Below are positions 25,615-34,768 of a stretch of DNA of 39,726 bases, one piece after another. The stretch is from Planctomycetaceae bacterium (GTDB lineage: Bacteria > Planctomycetota > Planctomycetia > Pirellulales > Thermoguttaceae). The position numbers and the translations under genes were made by a program. Location: positions 1 to 39,726 of the forward strand of contig JAJFUI010000356.1 in the NCBI GenBank assembly GCA_021372555.1. The letters are read 5' to 3'. A model generated the notes under the pieces. That model ran no database searches. It was not told the origin of the DNA and saw nothing but the letters and a program-made list of their open reading frames with translations. The stretch's first letter is position 1. Each line of letters begins with the position of its first letter.

Positions 25615-26220
25615 ATGTCGGTACTTCTCTCACTGATGGTGTTAATGGCTGCACCGGATGCAGCCCATTACTCCCCAGGCAATGCTCGAATCGAATCGCC
25701 GCCGCGCGCGAACCGAAATCCTGATCGAGCTGTTCATGCCGTAATGCGACGTTGGGCCACGCCATCGCAATCGGACCTTCAGCCGGCCGTCTGCGAGGTC
25801 CTTGCCCTCTGCAACGACCTTCAACGCGACACCGCAACTACGCCACGAAGCCGACAGGACCCCACTTCCAAACTACGCGACCGATTGACTGGCCCGAACC
25901 ACATGATGCGAGCGGCCTCTCAAGACAAGCGCACCGATGCCGTTGAGCACGCCGGCGCGCTTGGCCAACGTATCCCGGGTGGCCTCGTGCCTGGTGCGGC
26001 TGCGGCTGGCGGCGGCTTTGGGCCCGGGGCAAACGCCAGCCAGGATGCCGGCGACGACCTCGCGGACCTGATTCAACGAGTTATCTCGCCGGCAAGCTGG
26101 GAACGCATGGGCGGCCCTGGCTCCATAAGCTACTGGCCTCCCCACCGCACGCTTGTTGCCCGAGCACCAGCCCACACCCAGGGCCGGACGGCTGATCTGC
26201 TCGACAAGATGCGTGAATGA
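25615..26220 (+). CDS. Small secreted protein with planctomycete GGPGSI motif
   Basis: This 201-residue protein has a short hydrophobic N-terminus (MSVLLSLMVLMAAPDAA) suggesting export. A polar, Arg-rich, probably disordered middle follows, then a Gly/Ala stretch near residues 122-145. The C-terminal 55 residues are distinctive: DDLADLIQRVISPASWERMG, then GGPGSISYW, a hydrophobic LVAR segment and H-x5-DLLDKMRE. This I-x-P-x-W-x3-GGxGSI pattern recurs in hypothetical and secretion-related proteins of planctomycetes, as I recall; its function is unknown to me. GGAGG (25603-25607), seven bases before the ATG, and a promoter-like pair upstream support it as a real gene. It is followed after 121 bp by the GH28-like gene. 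Confidence 0.78.
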   Translation: MSVLLSLMVLMAAPDAAHYSPGNARIESPPRANRNPDRAVHAVMRRWATPSQSDLQPAVCEVLALCNDLQRDTATTPRSRQDPTSKLRDRLTGPNHMMRAASQDKRTDAVEHAGALGQRIPGGLVPGAAAAGGGFGPGANASQDAGDDLADLIQRVISPASWERMGGPGSISYWPPHRTLVARAPAHTQGRTADLLDKMRE

Positions 26221-26341
26221 CGCGTTAGTGTCCCATGCGCCGAAGCACACGACAAGATCCCGCTGGCTTGGCGACGACGCAGTAATGCGCTCGCAGCGAC
26301 ATCGCTCCATCGCCGCCCCTCCCCAAAACGACCTTCCCACC

Positions 26342-27739
26342 ATGACGACATCGTTCCGTTTGGCACCGCCGCTTGCCGCGGCCATCTTCCTTCTGGCAGT
26401 CGGCCCACTTCAAGCCGACGTGATGACGTACCCTGCGCCCAGGGGTGAAGTGTTATCTGCTGAGTACGAAATTCTCGCTGATGGCAGAAAGGTTGACGTC
26501 TACACCGCCCGGACTCTCGATACGTACTTGTCTGGAAGCCAATCGGATCATGGTGGCCCTTACAGCTTCGCCAGTTTCGACACGTCCGGCCCAGTGACTG
26601 TCAGGATTACTTCTAAGCGGTCGCTCCAAAAAGCCATCGTCCGACCGGTGTCGCCAAAGGTTATGGTCAACCTCGTAGACGATCATACGATGACCATCGT
26701 CTTGGATGGCCCACGAAAGCTGAGCATCGAGCCGGACAGCAAACGCGGCCCGCTTCTGCTGTTCGTGAATCCGCCGGAGCGCAATGCGCCCAAGCCCGAC
26801 ACGCCAGGCGTCGTCTATTTTGGTCCCGGAGTTCACGAGGCCGGCAAGATCGACGTCGGCGCTGGTCAGACGGTGTACCTCGCCGGCGGCGCGGTCGTCA
26901 AAGGGGCGATTTCCGCCATCGGCTCCAACATCCGCATCCGCGGCCGCGGCATCCTCGACGGTTCCGATTATCCGTGGCGACATGGACCGTGCCATTCGAT
27001 TTATATTGAAGGCAGCAATGTCGCAGTCGAAGACATTATCATTCGCGGCGCGCCGCAGTGGACGATCGTGCCCACCAACAGCGATCACGTGACCATCCGT
27101 AACGTCAAAATCTGCAACTCGCGAGTCCCTAACGACGATGGCATCGATCCCTGCAATTCCCAGGACGTACTGATCACCGACTGCTTCATCCGCAGCGACG
27201 ACGACTGCGTGGCAATGAAGGGGATGGCATTTTCGCCGTCGAGAAATGCCAATGTCGAGCGGATCACGGTCGAAAACTGCATCCTCTGGTGTGACCGAGC
27301 TCGCGTCTTCCTCCTCGGTCACGAGAGCCGGGCTCAGCACATGCGTCAGATCACCCTGCGAAACCTCGACGTTCTCCACTTCACCTTGCCGTTCGCGCTC
27401 TTGGAACCCGGCGAGGACATGCGGCTCGAAGACGTCGCAATCGAAAATGTCCGCCTCCACGGCGAACGTCAAGCCGAGCTAATCCGGCTACGTCCCACGA
27501 TCAACGAGTACATGCACAAGCAAACGCCGGGGCTGATCCGCAATGTCGTCTTCAAGAACATCCAATTGACCGGGCAGCCCGGGCGTTATCTGATCGACCT
27601 AGCAGGCGCGGACGCCGCACACGACATCTGCGGCGTAAGCTTCCAAAACATCTCCATCCTCGGCGTTCCGGTCACCCGCGACAGCCGAAACGTGACCGTC
27701 GGGCCGCACGTCGAGAAGCTCAGTTTTCCTTCGAACTAG
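26342..27739 (+). CDS. Secreted GH28-like (polygalacturonase-type) glycoside hydrolase
   Basis: This 465-residue protein has a signal peptide (about 1-25, ending PLQA) and a right-handed parallel beta-helix. A small beta domain fills the first 150 residues, and the helix begins near VVYFGPGVHEAGKIDVGAGQ. The helix carries IRGRGILDGSDY (about 199-210), PNDDGIDPCNS (D265, D266, D269) and IRSDDDCVAMKG (D286-D288), which match the GH28 catalytic Asp motifs NTDGxD and DDC. LLGHESR occupies the place of the GHG motif. The substrate is likely a pectin-like or related uronide, although many bacterial members act on rhamnogalacturonan or other glycans. ATG 26342 is chosen because the signal peptide begins there; the longer frame starts at 26153, inside the preceding gene. 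The cinA gene starts 39 bp downstream. Confidence 0.88.
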   Translation: MTTSFRLAPPLAAAIFLLAVGPLQADVMTYPAPRGEVLSAEYEILADGRKVDVYTARTLDTYLSGSQSDHGGPYSFASFDTSGPVTVRITSKRSLQKAIVRPVSPKVMVNLVDDHTMTIVLDGPRKLSIEPDSKRGPLLLFVNPPERNAPKPDTPGVVYFGPGVHEAGKIDVGAGQTVYLAGGAVVKGAISAIGSNIRIRGRGILDGSDYPWRHGPCHSIYIEGSNVAVEDIIIRGAPQWTIVPTNSDHVTIRNVKICNSRVPNDDGIDPCNSQDVLITDCFIRSDDDCVAMKGMAFSPSRNANVERITVENCILWCDRARVFLLGHESRAQHMRQITLRNLDVLHFTLPFALLEPGEDMRLEDVAIENVRLHGERQAELIRLRPTINEYMHKQTPGLIRNVVFKNIQLTGQPGRYLIDLAGADAAHDICGVSFQNISILGVPVTRDSRNVTVGPHVEKLSFPSN

Positions 27740-27778
27740 CCAATCACCGTCGAAGCGTAGAAAGTACAATACAAGGTC

Positions 27779-29047
27779 ATGCACGCCGAAATCATTTCCA
27801 TCGGTGATGAAATCACCAGCGGGCAAACGCTCGACACCAATTCGCAGTGGCTCAGCCAGCGGCTGGCGGAGTTAGGCATCCGGACGCTCTACCACACCAC
27901 CGTCGGTGATGAACTCGCGCCCGGCGTCGAGGTCTTCCGCCGAGCCATCGACCGGGCCGATTTGGTGATTGCGACCGGTGGCCTCGGCCCTACGGCCGAT
28001 GACCTCACGCGCGACGCTCTGGCGCAAGCAACCAGCCGCCCGCTGCAGCGTGACACAGACGCTTTGGAACATGTCCGGAGCATTTTCACGCGGCTGGGCC
28101 GGGCGATGCCGCCGCAAAACGAGATCCAGGCGATGTTCCCTGCCGGTAGCCGCGTGATTCCCAATCCACACGGAACGGCCCCCGGCATCGACCTCGGCGT
28201 GACGCCCGAAGGCCAGCCGCCGTGCCGGTTGTTCTGCCTTCCCGGGGTGCCCGCGGAAATGGTGGAGATGTGGCACGCCACCGTCGCCCCAACCATCGTC
28301 GACTTCTTGGGTCCGAACCGACGTGTGATTCGCTTCCGCCGCATCCACTGTTTTGGCGCCGGCGAGAGTCAGATCGAGTCGATGCTACCCAACATGATCC
28401 GCCGCGGCCGCCAACCAACCGTCGGAATCACGGCCAGCAAGGCCACGATTACATTACGAATCTCGGCGGAAGGCGCGACCGAGGCCGAGTGTCTTGCGGC
28501 GATCGAGCCGACGGAAGCGACGATCCGCCAATGCCTCGGCTCGCTGGTCTTCGGCGCCGAGGATGACCAATTGCAGGATGCCGTCATCAGACTGCTGCGG
28601 ACACAGGGCAAGACTCTCGCGACCGCCGACTCGGCCACCGCCGGGTTGCTCTCGCAGTGGCTCGCTAGCGCCGAACATTCCGCGGGCGTCTATTGGGGGG
28701 GACTAGTATTGACGAAACCCACCGTGGCGCCCGACGCGCTGGCGGTCGAATGCCGCCTGCGGTTTGACGCGGACTATGGATTGGCCGTCGGCAACGCCCA
28801 AGGATGCAACTCTCCCTTGCAGACAGACGCGGGGGGTAAGGGCGGTTCTCTCCCCTCGCCCTCTGGGCGAGGGGCAGCGGCTGAGGACGACACGGTAATC
28901 ACCGTTGCCTTGTCCTCCGCCGCCGGCGTTCAGACGAAAGACGTCGCCTTCCATCTTCACCCGGAACTGCGTCATATCTATCTCGCCAAGCAGGCGATCA
29001 ACTTCGCCAGGCTGGCCCTCGAAGAGGAAGCGGCCGCCAGCGATTAG
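27779..29047 (+). CDS. cinA: CinA-family protein with degenerate C-terminal PncC domain
   Basis: This 422-residue protein begins with a MoaB/MogA-like domain typical of CinA: IISIGDEITSGQTLDTNSQW, ATGGLGPTADDLTRD (about 65-79), NPHGTAPG and LFCLPGVPAEM. CinA proteins act as pyrophosphatases or NMN deamidases in the pyridine nucleotide cycle. The C-terminal domain, normally the NMN amidohydrolase with the TAESCTGG motif, here reads LATADSATAGLLSQWLA, so the Ser-Cys-Thr-Gly-Gly signature is lost. It is also interrupted near residues 343-370 by residues encoded by a REP-like palindrome. The C-terminal half is therefore unlikely to have standard amidase activity, and the N-terminal part may be functional alone. 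It is convergent with the DsbD-type gene, 12 bp apart. Its occurrence in a genome carrying nadV may be relevant to NMN recycling. Confidence 0.85.
   Translation: MHAEIISIGDEITSGQTLDTNSQWLSQRLAELGIRTLYHTTVGDELAPGVEVFRRAIDRADLVIATGGLGPTADDLTRDALAQATSRPLQRDTDALEHVRSIFTRLGRAMPPQNEIQAMFPAGSRVIPNPHGTAPGIDLGVTPEGQPPCRLFCLPGVPAEMVEMWHATVAPTIVDFLGPNRRVIRFRRIHCFGAGESQIESMLPNMIRRGRQPTVGITASKATITLRISAEGATEAECLAAIEPTEATIRQCLGSLVFGAEDDQLQDAVIRLLRTQGKTLATADSATAGLLSQWLASAEHSAGVYWGGLVLTKPTVAPDALAVECRLRFDADYGLAVGNAQGCNSPLQTDAGGKGGSLPSPSGRGAAAEDDTVITVALSSAAGVQTKDVAFHLHPELRHIYLAKQAINFARLALEEEAAASD
28852..28874. repeat. REP-like palindrome inside cinA
   Basis: CCCCTCGCCC and GGGCGAGGGG form a perfect 10-bp stem with a 3-base loop TCT. 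The flanking TTCTCT and the following GCAGCGGCTGAGG resemble common bacterial dispersed palindromes of the CTCTCCC...GGGAGAGGG...GAGGG type. It is translated in frame as part of SLPSPSGRGAAAED. Confidence 0.7.
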
Positions 29048-29059
29048 GCGATCCCACCA

Positions 29060-30847
29060 TCATTGACCGCGAGAAGGCCCCGCCTTTTTCAGTGCGTCGA
29101 GCACGGCTCCCTCACTAAGCAAATCCGGAAGGACGATCGGTTTCGCATCCGCCGGGTTGGCCGGCCAGATTGCGAGCAGTGGGATGGAATTGTAGCCAAG
29201 ATCGTGGAGCGACTTCTTGATCGTCGGCGAATGATCCGTCCAGTCCGCCAGCATCGGCACAACACCATTTTCCGACACTAGCTTCAATACCGACGTCCGC
29301 TCGATGGCGAACTTCGAGTTCAGCTTGCAGTTGGGGCACCAGTTCGCCGTGAAATCGATCATCACCGTCTTCCCCTCCGCTCGGGCGCGCTGTAGGGCCT
29401 CTGGCGTGAACGGTTGCCAAGGAATGACCGGCTCCCAGAACAAGACGGTGAAGGCGAACACACCGACGAGCGCGGCCACCACAGGGCCCCCAAGCCACGC
29501 GGCGATTCTCGCTCTCGGCGTGGCCGTTAGCGGTGTTCGGCCGATCCACCAACAGGCGAACCAAACGCCGACCAGCAGCGCCGCAGCGGGAACGAAGTAC
29601 CAGTGGGTAAGAGTGTTGAACAGGTAGACGACCGTGGCCAGGAGCAGAAAGCCCATCAACTGCTCGAAGGCATCCATCCACGCTCCCGGCTTCGGCAGCG
29701 AGCGGATCAACCGGGGAAACGCGCCGACGACGAGGTAAGGCGAAGCCATCCCGAGTCCGATGGCGGCGAATACATAATAGACAACCTGGGAGGGCTGCTT
29801 CAACAGGTATCCAAACACGGATCCCAGGAAAGGCCCGCTGCATGGTGTCGCCAGGATGGTGGTGAAGACGCCCTTGAAAAACGCCCCGCTCGGCCCCTCC
29901 TTGCTCTGCAGTTGGTTGGCTCGTCCCGCGCCGACGAAGCCGGGAATGGGTATTTGCCATACGCCGAGGAAGCTGAGTGCCATGGCGAAAACGAACGCCG
30001 TCATGGCAACCTTAAACCAGGGGAGAGTGAACTGTTCACCCCAGGCTAATCCCGCCGAGGCAGCCAGCGTCGCTAAGACCATAAACACAGAGAGCAGCCC
30101 GAGCGAGTACCACACGTTCAATGCGAATATTCGGCCGCGGCTCTCCCCGGCCTGCTGGACGAACGCGAGGATCTTCAGACTAATCACCGGCAGCACACAC
30201 GGCATCAGGTTGAGGATTAGTCCTCCGAGGAATGCGAGCGACAGTTTCACCGCCAGATCGGCGTAGTCGATCGACCTCGCCACTGTCGTACCGCTGGTGG
30301 TCGGCGTTTTTGCAGACAGGAAGGCCGAGAACGGATAGTCACGCGGTGGCTCGCACGAGCTGGCGTCGCAGCCTTGAGCCGTTACCTTGCCGCCAATTTT
30401 TGCTGTCGCCGGATCGACGCTCGCATCGGACTCCAACGGCGCGGACCACGTGACCGTTCCAACGTGGGTTTCGACGGGGAGATTGTCGAAGGCCGGATCG
30501 GTGTTCTTTTTTGGGGTCGGAGATGCGCTGAACTCGCCAGCGAGGCGAACGCCCTGCGGTAGGTTGATTTTGATCTTCGTGGCTAGCGGCCCGCCCTTGG
30601 GCTGGGTGATCGAGTAGATGTGCCATCCCGGTTTGATGTTCGCCCGAATCCACAGGCAACCGGGTTTGCCGGCTGCGGGCGGGACGAAACCCGATTCGAC
30701 GGTCATCACGCCTTCATCAGCCGGCACGGCGTCAAACGCCCGCCCCGCCGGCGCCCCGGCATTAAGCAGGCTTGCCGCAAACCATGCCGCCAAAATGACT
30801 ACAGGCGTTAGAACCGCCAGAACCGGCCGACTCCATGAGTGTTTCAT
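29060..30847 (-). CDS. dsbD: DsbD-type thiol:disulfide interchange protein
   Basis: This 595-residue inner-membrane protein transfers reducing equivalents from cytoplasmic thioredoxin to extracytoplasmic partners. The N-terminal periplasmic domain (after a signal anchor near 7-26) holds the Cys pair in GCDASSCEPP. The membrane core has LILNLMPCVLPVISLKILAF and TTILATPCSGPFLG, the two conserved redox Cys of the transmembrane domain, with about eight helices. The C-terminal thioredoxin domain has VMIDFTANWCPNCK (W503, C504, C507). All six expected Cys are present. ATG 30847 precedes a normal signal anchor; the frame also extends to 30967. It is divergent from the zinc protease gene (166-bp spacer) and convergent with cinA. 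The thioredoxin-like protein at 14934 is a possible client. Confidence 0.93.
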   Translation of the reverse strand: MKHSWSRPVLAVLTPVVILAAWFAASLLNAGAPAGRAFDAVPADEGVMTVESGFVPPAAGKPGCLWIRANIKPGWHIYSITQPKGGPLATKIKINLPQGVRLAGEFSASPTPKKNTDPAFDNLPVETHVGTVTWSAPLESDASVDPATAKIGGKVTAQGCDASSCEPPRDYPFSAFLSAKTPTTSGTTVARSIDYADLAVKLSLAFLGGLILNLMPCVLPVISLKILAFVQQAGESRGRIFALNVWYSLGLLSVFMVLATLAASAGLAWGEQFTLPWFKVAMTAFVFAMALSFLGVWQIPIPGFVGAGRANQLQSKEGPSGAFFKGVFTTILATPCSGPFLGSVFGYLLKQPSQVVYYVFAAIGLGMASPYLVVGAFPRLIRSLPKPGAWMDAFEQLMGFLLLATVVYLFNTLTHWYFVPAAALLVGVWFACWWIGRTPLTATPRARIAAWLGGPVVAALVGVFAFTVLFWEPVIPWQPFTPEALQRARAEGKTVMIDFTANWCPNCKLNSKFAIERTSVLKLVSENGVVPMLADWTDHSPTIKKSLHDLGYNSIPLLAIWPANPADAKPIVLPDLLSEGAVLDALKKAGPSRGQ

Positions 30848-31013
30848 AGCTTGGATTTTAAGTGATGCGAATAGAGCCAGCAACCTCACTGGCAACCGGC
30901 AAGCGATCAGGTAAAATGGGCTATATTTATGGAGCCCAACAGATTGCGCGGCAACCACTTTCCACAAGGATCATTGCCTCGCCGATCCCTTCCCGCTTCC
31001 TAGGAACACTTCC

Positions 31014-33740
31014 ATGAACCGCCGCTTGCTTCCGCTTCACGTCATGGCCGCCATCGGCCTCTGCTTTGCCATCACCTCTTCCGGTTGGGCCGACACGCCG
31101 AAAGACGCCAAGCCGGAGCAGGCGCAGATTGGCGAGGCCGCCATGGCAGCCCGGATAGCAGCTGCCACCGCTGCTGCCGCTGCCGCTCAGGACAAAAAGC
31201 ACGCGTCCTATGCGGAAGTGATCGCTGGCGCTGAAGACATTCAGGGCATGATCCCGCTGCATCACAAGGACATGCGTCTGCTCGGCGAAATCACGCCGGG
31301 CGACCTGAACCGTGACCTTATGGTCGCCATCGCGATCGCCCGCGGCATCGGCGAAGGTCCCCTGTTGGGCGGCATGACCTGGAACTTCGGCGACAACTGG
31401 ATATGGCAATTTCGCAAGGTCGACGACCGCATCCAGATCGTCCGCAAGAACGTCCGCTTCCGCGCAGCCAAGGGATCTCCGCAAGCCAAGGCCGTTCAGC
31501 TCTCCTACACCGACAGCATTCTCTACAGCCTGCCGATCATTTCCGTGAGCCCCGGCGGGAACTGCGTCGTCGACCTGACACCGGTCTTCATGAGCGACGT
31601 CCCGCAAATCTCCGCTGTACTCCGCGGCTTCGCCTTCGCCCCGGACCGATCGAGCTGGGCCTCCATCAAAGGCTTTAAGGACAACATCGAGCTCCAGGTT
31701 GCGGCCACGTACGCCTCTGGCGGCAACGTCCCACTGGAAAACGTTCCGGACACCCGCGGCGTCACGCTCTACATCCATTACTCCATCAGCCGCCTTCCCG
31801 AGACGGGTTATCAGCCCCGGCTGGCCGACGACCGCGTCGGTCACTTCCTGTCCGTCATCAAGGACTATTCCAAAACTGGCCAGGACGACCAGTTCGTTCG
31901 ATACATCAACCGTTGGGACCTGCGGAAAGTGGAACCGAACGCGAAGGTGTCGCCGCCGGTGACGCCGGTCATCTTCTGGATCGAGAAAACCGTCCCTTAC
32001 AAGTTTCGCGGAGCGGTCCGCGAGGGCATCCTCGAATGGAACAAGGCATTCGAGAAAGCCGGCTTCGCTAACGCCATCGAGGTCCGTCAACAGCCGGACG
32101 ACGCCACCTGGGACCCAGAAGACATTAACTACAACACCTTCCGCTGGATCACTTCCGACGCCGGCTTCGCCATGGGGCCGAGCCGTGTGAACCCCTTCAC
32201 CGGACAGATCCTCGACGCCGACATCATCTTCGATGCCAGCTTCATCGAAAGCTGGAACCGGCAGCTCGATTTCAACAAACCACCGTTGGGCGCTGGTTCG
32301 CAGCATGCCCTTAACCGCGTTCCTACTCTGGATAGTCTTCTCGGTGAGTCCGCGAGCGCTCTGGCCCCGCTCGGCCACGACGACTGCGCCGCCTGCCAGT
32401 ACGCCCGCGGAATGGGAGAGCAGCTCACGCTCGGTCGGATGGCGATGGCCGCGCACGGCAAGTCGCTTAGCAAGGAGCAAATCGACAAGTTTCTGGCCGA
32501 CGGCGTGAAATCTGTCGTCATTCATGAGGTCGGACACACGCTGGGCCTGCGGCACAATTTCAAGGCGAGCAACCTGTGGACGATGGAGGAACTCAACGAC
32601 CCAGCGAAGACCCGCGACGTCGGCCTGGCCGCCTCCGTCATGGACTACATGCCGGTCAACATCTCGCCGAAGGGCAGGAAACAGGGAGACTTTTTCAGTC
32701 TCGTAGTTGGCCCATACGACAATTGGGCCATCGAGTACGCCTACAAACCGATCGCGGGCGGACCAGACGCCGAGGCTGCCGAACTCCGCAAGATCGCTTC
32801 CCGCGACACCGAGCCCGCCCTGCAATACGCCACCGACGACGACGTCCACGGCCCCGCGCCCGATCCCAGGGCCAACTTGCACGATATGAGCAAAGACCCG
32901 ATCGAGTTCGCTCAGTGGCGTATCGAATTGCTCAACCAGATTCTGCCCGACGTCGTCGACCGCATGGTCGAACCGGGCGAGGGCTACCAGCGAGCTCGGC
33001 TGGCCATGTCGATGGTCCTTCGCGAGCATCTCCGCTTGATGGGATACGTCGCGCACTATGTTGGCGGTATCTACGTCCACCGCGACCATAAGGGTGACCC
33101 GGACGCGCGTCCGCCATTGGTCGTCACCGAGGCCAAGAAGCAGCGCGACGCGATGGCCATGCTCGATCAGCAGGTCTTCGGCCCCGAGGCGTACAAGTTC
33201 CCACCGAAGCTTTATGATTACCTGGCGCCGACGCACTGGACGCACTGGGGCATGAAGGGCTCAAACCACCCCGACTTCCCGATTCACGATGTTGTCTTGG
33301 CCATGCAGGACCAAATCCTGGGCCAAGTCCTCTCGCCAGTCACGCTGTCGCGACTCGTCGACTCCGAAGTGCAGGTGCCGGCCAACCAGGACGCCTTCAC
33401 TGCGGCCGAGTTGCTCGAACGCCTGACGTCCGCCATCTTCCGCGAGACGGAGAAGGTCAAAGACGGCAAGTACACCAATCGAACGCCGGCCATCAGCAGC
33501 GTTCGGCGGAACCTCCAGCAACACTACTTCCAGCGGCTCGCCGAAGTGGCACTGGGCAACGCCGGCGTTCCGGCCGATTGCGAAACCATTGCCGCCGCCG
33601 AGCTGAAAACGCTTGAAAGTCGCATCAAGACCGTACTCGACAGCAAAGCCGAACTCGACGGCTACACGCGCGCCCATTTGACGGAACTGGCTTCCCGAAT
33701 CCAAAAGGTCCTCGACGCTCGTCTCGAGCGTCGCCCGTAA
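31014..33740 (+). CDS. Large secreted zinc-dependent metalloprotease
   Basis: This 908-residue protein has a signal peptide (about 1-27). It belongs to the large bacterial zinc-protease group with DUF5117/DUF4953-type domains: LLGEITPGDLNRDLMVAIAI is followed by a beta-rich region, then VIFWIEKTVPYKFRGAVREG and ILEWNKAFEKAGF. The catalytic site is HEVGHTLGLRH (504-514), a metzincin-type zinc motif with His504, His508 and His514 as ligands and Glu505 as base. The Met-turn is SVMDYMP (M543). A helical C-terminal domain follows, ending in KVLDARLERRP. The role is probably protein degradation outside the cytoplasm. AGGAA lies just upstream of the ATG. A 772-codon frame on the opposite strand covers most of this gene and is treated as an antisense shadow. 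Confidence 0.93.
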   Translation: MNRRLLPLHVMAAIGLCFAITSSGWADTPKDAKPEQAQIGEAAMAARIAAATAAAAAAQDKKHASYAEVIAGAEDIQGMIPLHHKDMRLLGEITPGDLNRDLMVAIAIARGIGEGPLLGGMTWNFGDNWIWQFRKVDDRIQIVRKNVRFRAAKGSPQAKAVQLSYTDSILYSLPIISVSPGGNCVVDLTPVFMSDVPQISAVLRGFAFAPDRSSWASIKGFKDNIELQVAATYASGGNVPLENVPDTRGVTLYIHYSISRLPETGYQPRLADDRVGHFLSVIKDYSKTGQDDQFVRYINRWDLRKVEPNAKVSPPVTPVIFWIEKTVPYKFRGAVREGILEWNKAFEKAGFANAIEVRQQPDDATWDPEDINYNTFRWITSDAGFAMGPSRVNPFTGQILDADIIFDASFIESWNRQLDFNKPPLGAGSQHALNRVPTLDSLLGESASALAPLGHDDCAACQYARGMGEQLTLGRMAMAAHGKSLSKEQIDKFLADGVKSVVIHEVGHTLGLRHNFKASNLWTMEELNDPAKTRDVGLAASVMDYMPVNISPKGRKQGDFFSLVVGPYDNWAIEYAYKPIAGGPDAEAAELRKIASRDTEPALQYATDDDVHGPAPDPRANLHDMSKDPIEFAQWRIELLNQILPDVVDRMVEPGEGYQRARLAMSMVLREHLRLMGYVAHYVGGIYVHRDHKGDPDARPPLVVTEAKKQRDAMAMLDQQVFGPEAYKFPPKLYDYLAPTHWTHWGMKGSNHPDFPIHDVVLAMQDQILGQVLSPVTLSRLVDSEVQVPANQDAFTAAELLERLTSAIFRETEKVKDGKYTNRTPAISSVRRNLQQHYFQRLAEVALGNAGVPADCETIAAAELKTLESRIKTVLDSKAELDGYTRAHLTELASRIQKVLDARLERRP

Positions 33741-33908
33741 TAGAATCGGCTTTCTGCTACAACCTGCCGGAAGTCATCGGCCGTCTTGACCGGACTGCCG
33801 CGTGACTGCCTACTGCAAAGAGGGGCCGGTTCCTTCCGCGTGGTTCGGCTTGTCGCGGGGCCATGGCTCCTCCGATGGCAGAATGGTTCGGACGAAGCGG
33901 CCGAGACC

Positions 33909-34502
33909 TTACGGTCCGACGTGTCGATCGTCGTTCCATAGCCGAATTACGGGGCGGTCGAGCGTGTGCTCGTAGCCGAGAACGCTCAGCGACGCCGTGG
34001 TGAGCAGGAATCGCCGCCCCTCCGAGCCGGGCAGGCGGATCCAGCGGGCGGCCAAAAACCTGAGAAAGTGCATGTGCGAGAATAGCAGCACGTTGCCCTG
34101 TGCGTCGCGCAGCCGTTGGACCAGGCGATCGGCGCGATCCGTAATCGCCGCCGACGACTCACCGCCGGGACAGCCGTCGCGGAACAGGTCCCAGTCCGGA
34201 GCTTCCAGGCGAATGTCCTGGCTGCAGCGTCCCTCATAGAGCCCGTAATCGACCTCCATTAGTTCGGCATCGGTCACGGCGACGGCGCCGAAGCCCGCCA
34301 ATTCGCAAGTCTGCCAAGCGCGTTGCAGCGGACTGGTTAAGACCTGTGCAAACGGAATGCCCAGGAGTCTCCGGCCGAGCTGAACAGCGTTTCGCTGGCC
34401 GCGCTCGGTCAGCGGAATGTCGGTACGTCCAGTATGTTGGCCGGAAACGCTCCAGGCCGTTTCGCCATGTCGAGCCAAGTAAACTTGCGGAAGTTCTTCC
34501 AC
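33909..34502 (-). CDS. Histidine phosphatase family protein
   Basis: This is a protein of 197 residues from GTG 34502. It shows the phosphoglycerate mutase-like fold: VYLARHGETAW with the phospho-accepting His12, HTGRTDIPLTERGQRNA, LTSPLQRAWQTCELAG and the second catalytic His in LLFSHMHFLRFLA. The MEVDYGLYEG segment supplies the acidic residue. It may be a phosphatase of small phospho-metabolites; the exact substrate is unknown and mutase activity is unlikely without further motifs. The start choice rests on GGAG (34511-34514), eight bases before the GTG, and on the family's short N-terminus. The ATG at 34538 would add a 12-residue tail of low-conservation sequence. It lies downstream of the gdhA terminator on the same strand, so it has its own promoter or relies on read-through. 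Confidence 0.9.
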   Translation of the reverse strand: MEELPQVYLARHGETAWSVSGQHTGRTDIPLTERGQRNAVQLGRRLLGIPFAQVLTSPLQRAWQTCELAGFGAVAVTDAELMEVDYGLYEGRCSQDIRLEAPDWDLFRDGCPGGESSAAITDRADRLVQRLRDAQGNVLLFSHMHFLRFLAARWIRLPGSEGRRFLLTTASLSVLGYEHTLDRPVIRLWNDDRHVGP

Positions 34503-34688
34503 GTGACGGTCTCCGCAGTGACCCCCGGGTGCAGCCAAAATGACCGGCTAACAGAGGGCGCTTGCCACGCCGACATCCTACGCTTGCGGTGTTCGCTCGA
34601 CAAGCAATGGTTCTGCGGGACGCTCAACGTCGCGCCGAACTGCCGGCACGCATTCCACGCGAAGAGGAGCGCCGATGGGGGGCGCAAC

Positions 34689-34739
34689 AAAAAGCCCCAG
34701 CACGACGCCGGGCAGGTCGCCAGGCCGGCATGCTGGGGC
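34689..34739 (-). terminator. Rho-independent terminator of gdhA
   Basis: On the minus strand GCCCCAGCA pairs with TGCTGGGGC (34739-34731 with 34702-34694) in a 9-bp stem. A nested GCCGG/CCGGC stem lies in the loop, and TTTTT (34693-34689) follows immediately. It starts 30 bp past the gdhA stop codon. Confidence 0.85.
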
Positions 34740-34768
34740 ATATGTTGTGGACGGCTCGATGTTGCGAC

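Noticed and set aside
25401..25724. A plus-strand frame with a hydrophobic stretch upstream of the small secreted protein
   Set aside because: It overlaps the start of the better supported gene at 25615 in another frame and covers its promoter-like pair.
26453..27472. A 339-codon minus-strand frame
   Set aside because: It is the shadow of the GH28-like gene, which has a signal peptide and catalytic Asp motifs on the plus strand.
30927..33245. A 772-codon open frame on the minus strand
   Set aside because: It is antisense to the zinc metalloprotease, whose HEVGHTLGLRH motif and signal peptide are clear. The antisense product has no recognisable domain. High-GC codon bias readily leaves such frames open.
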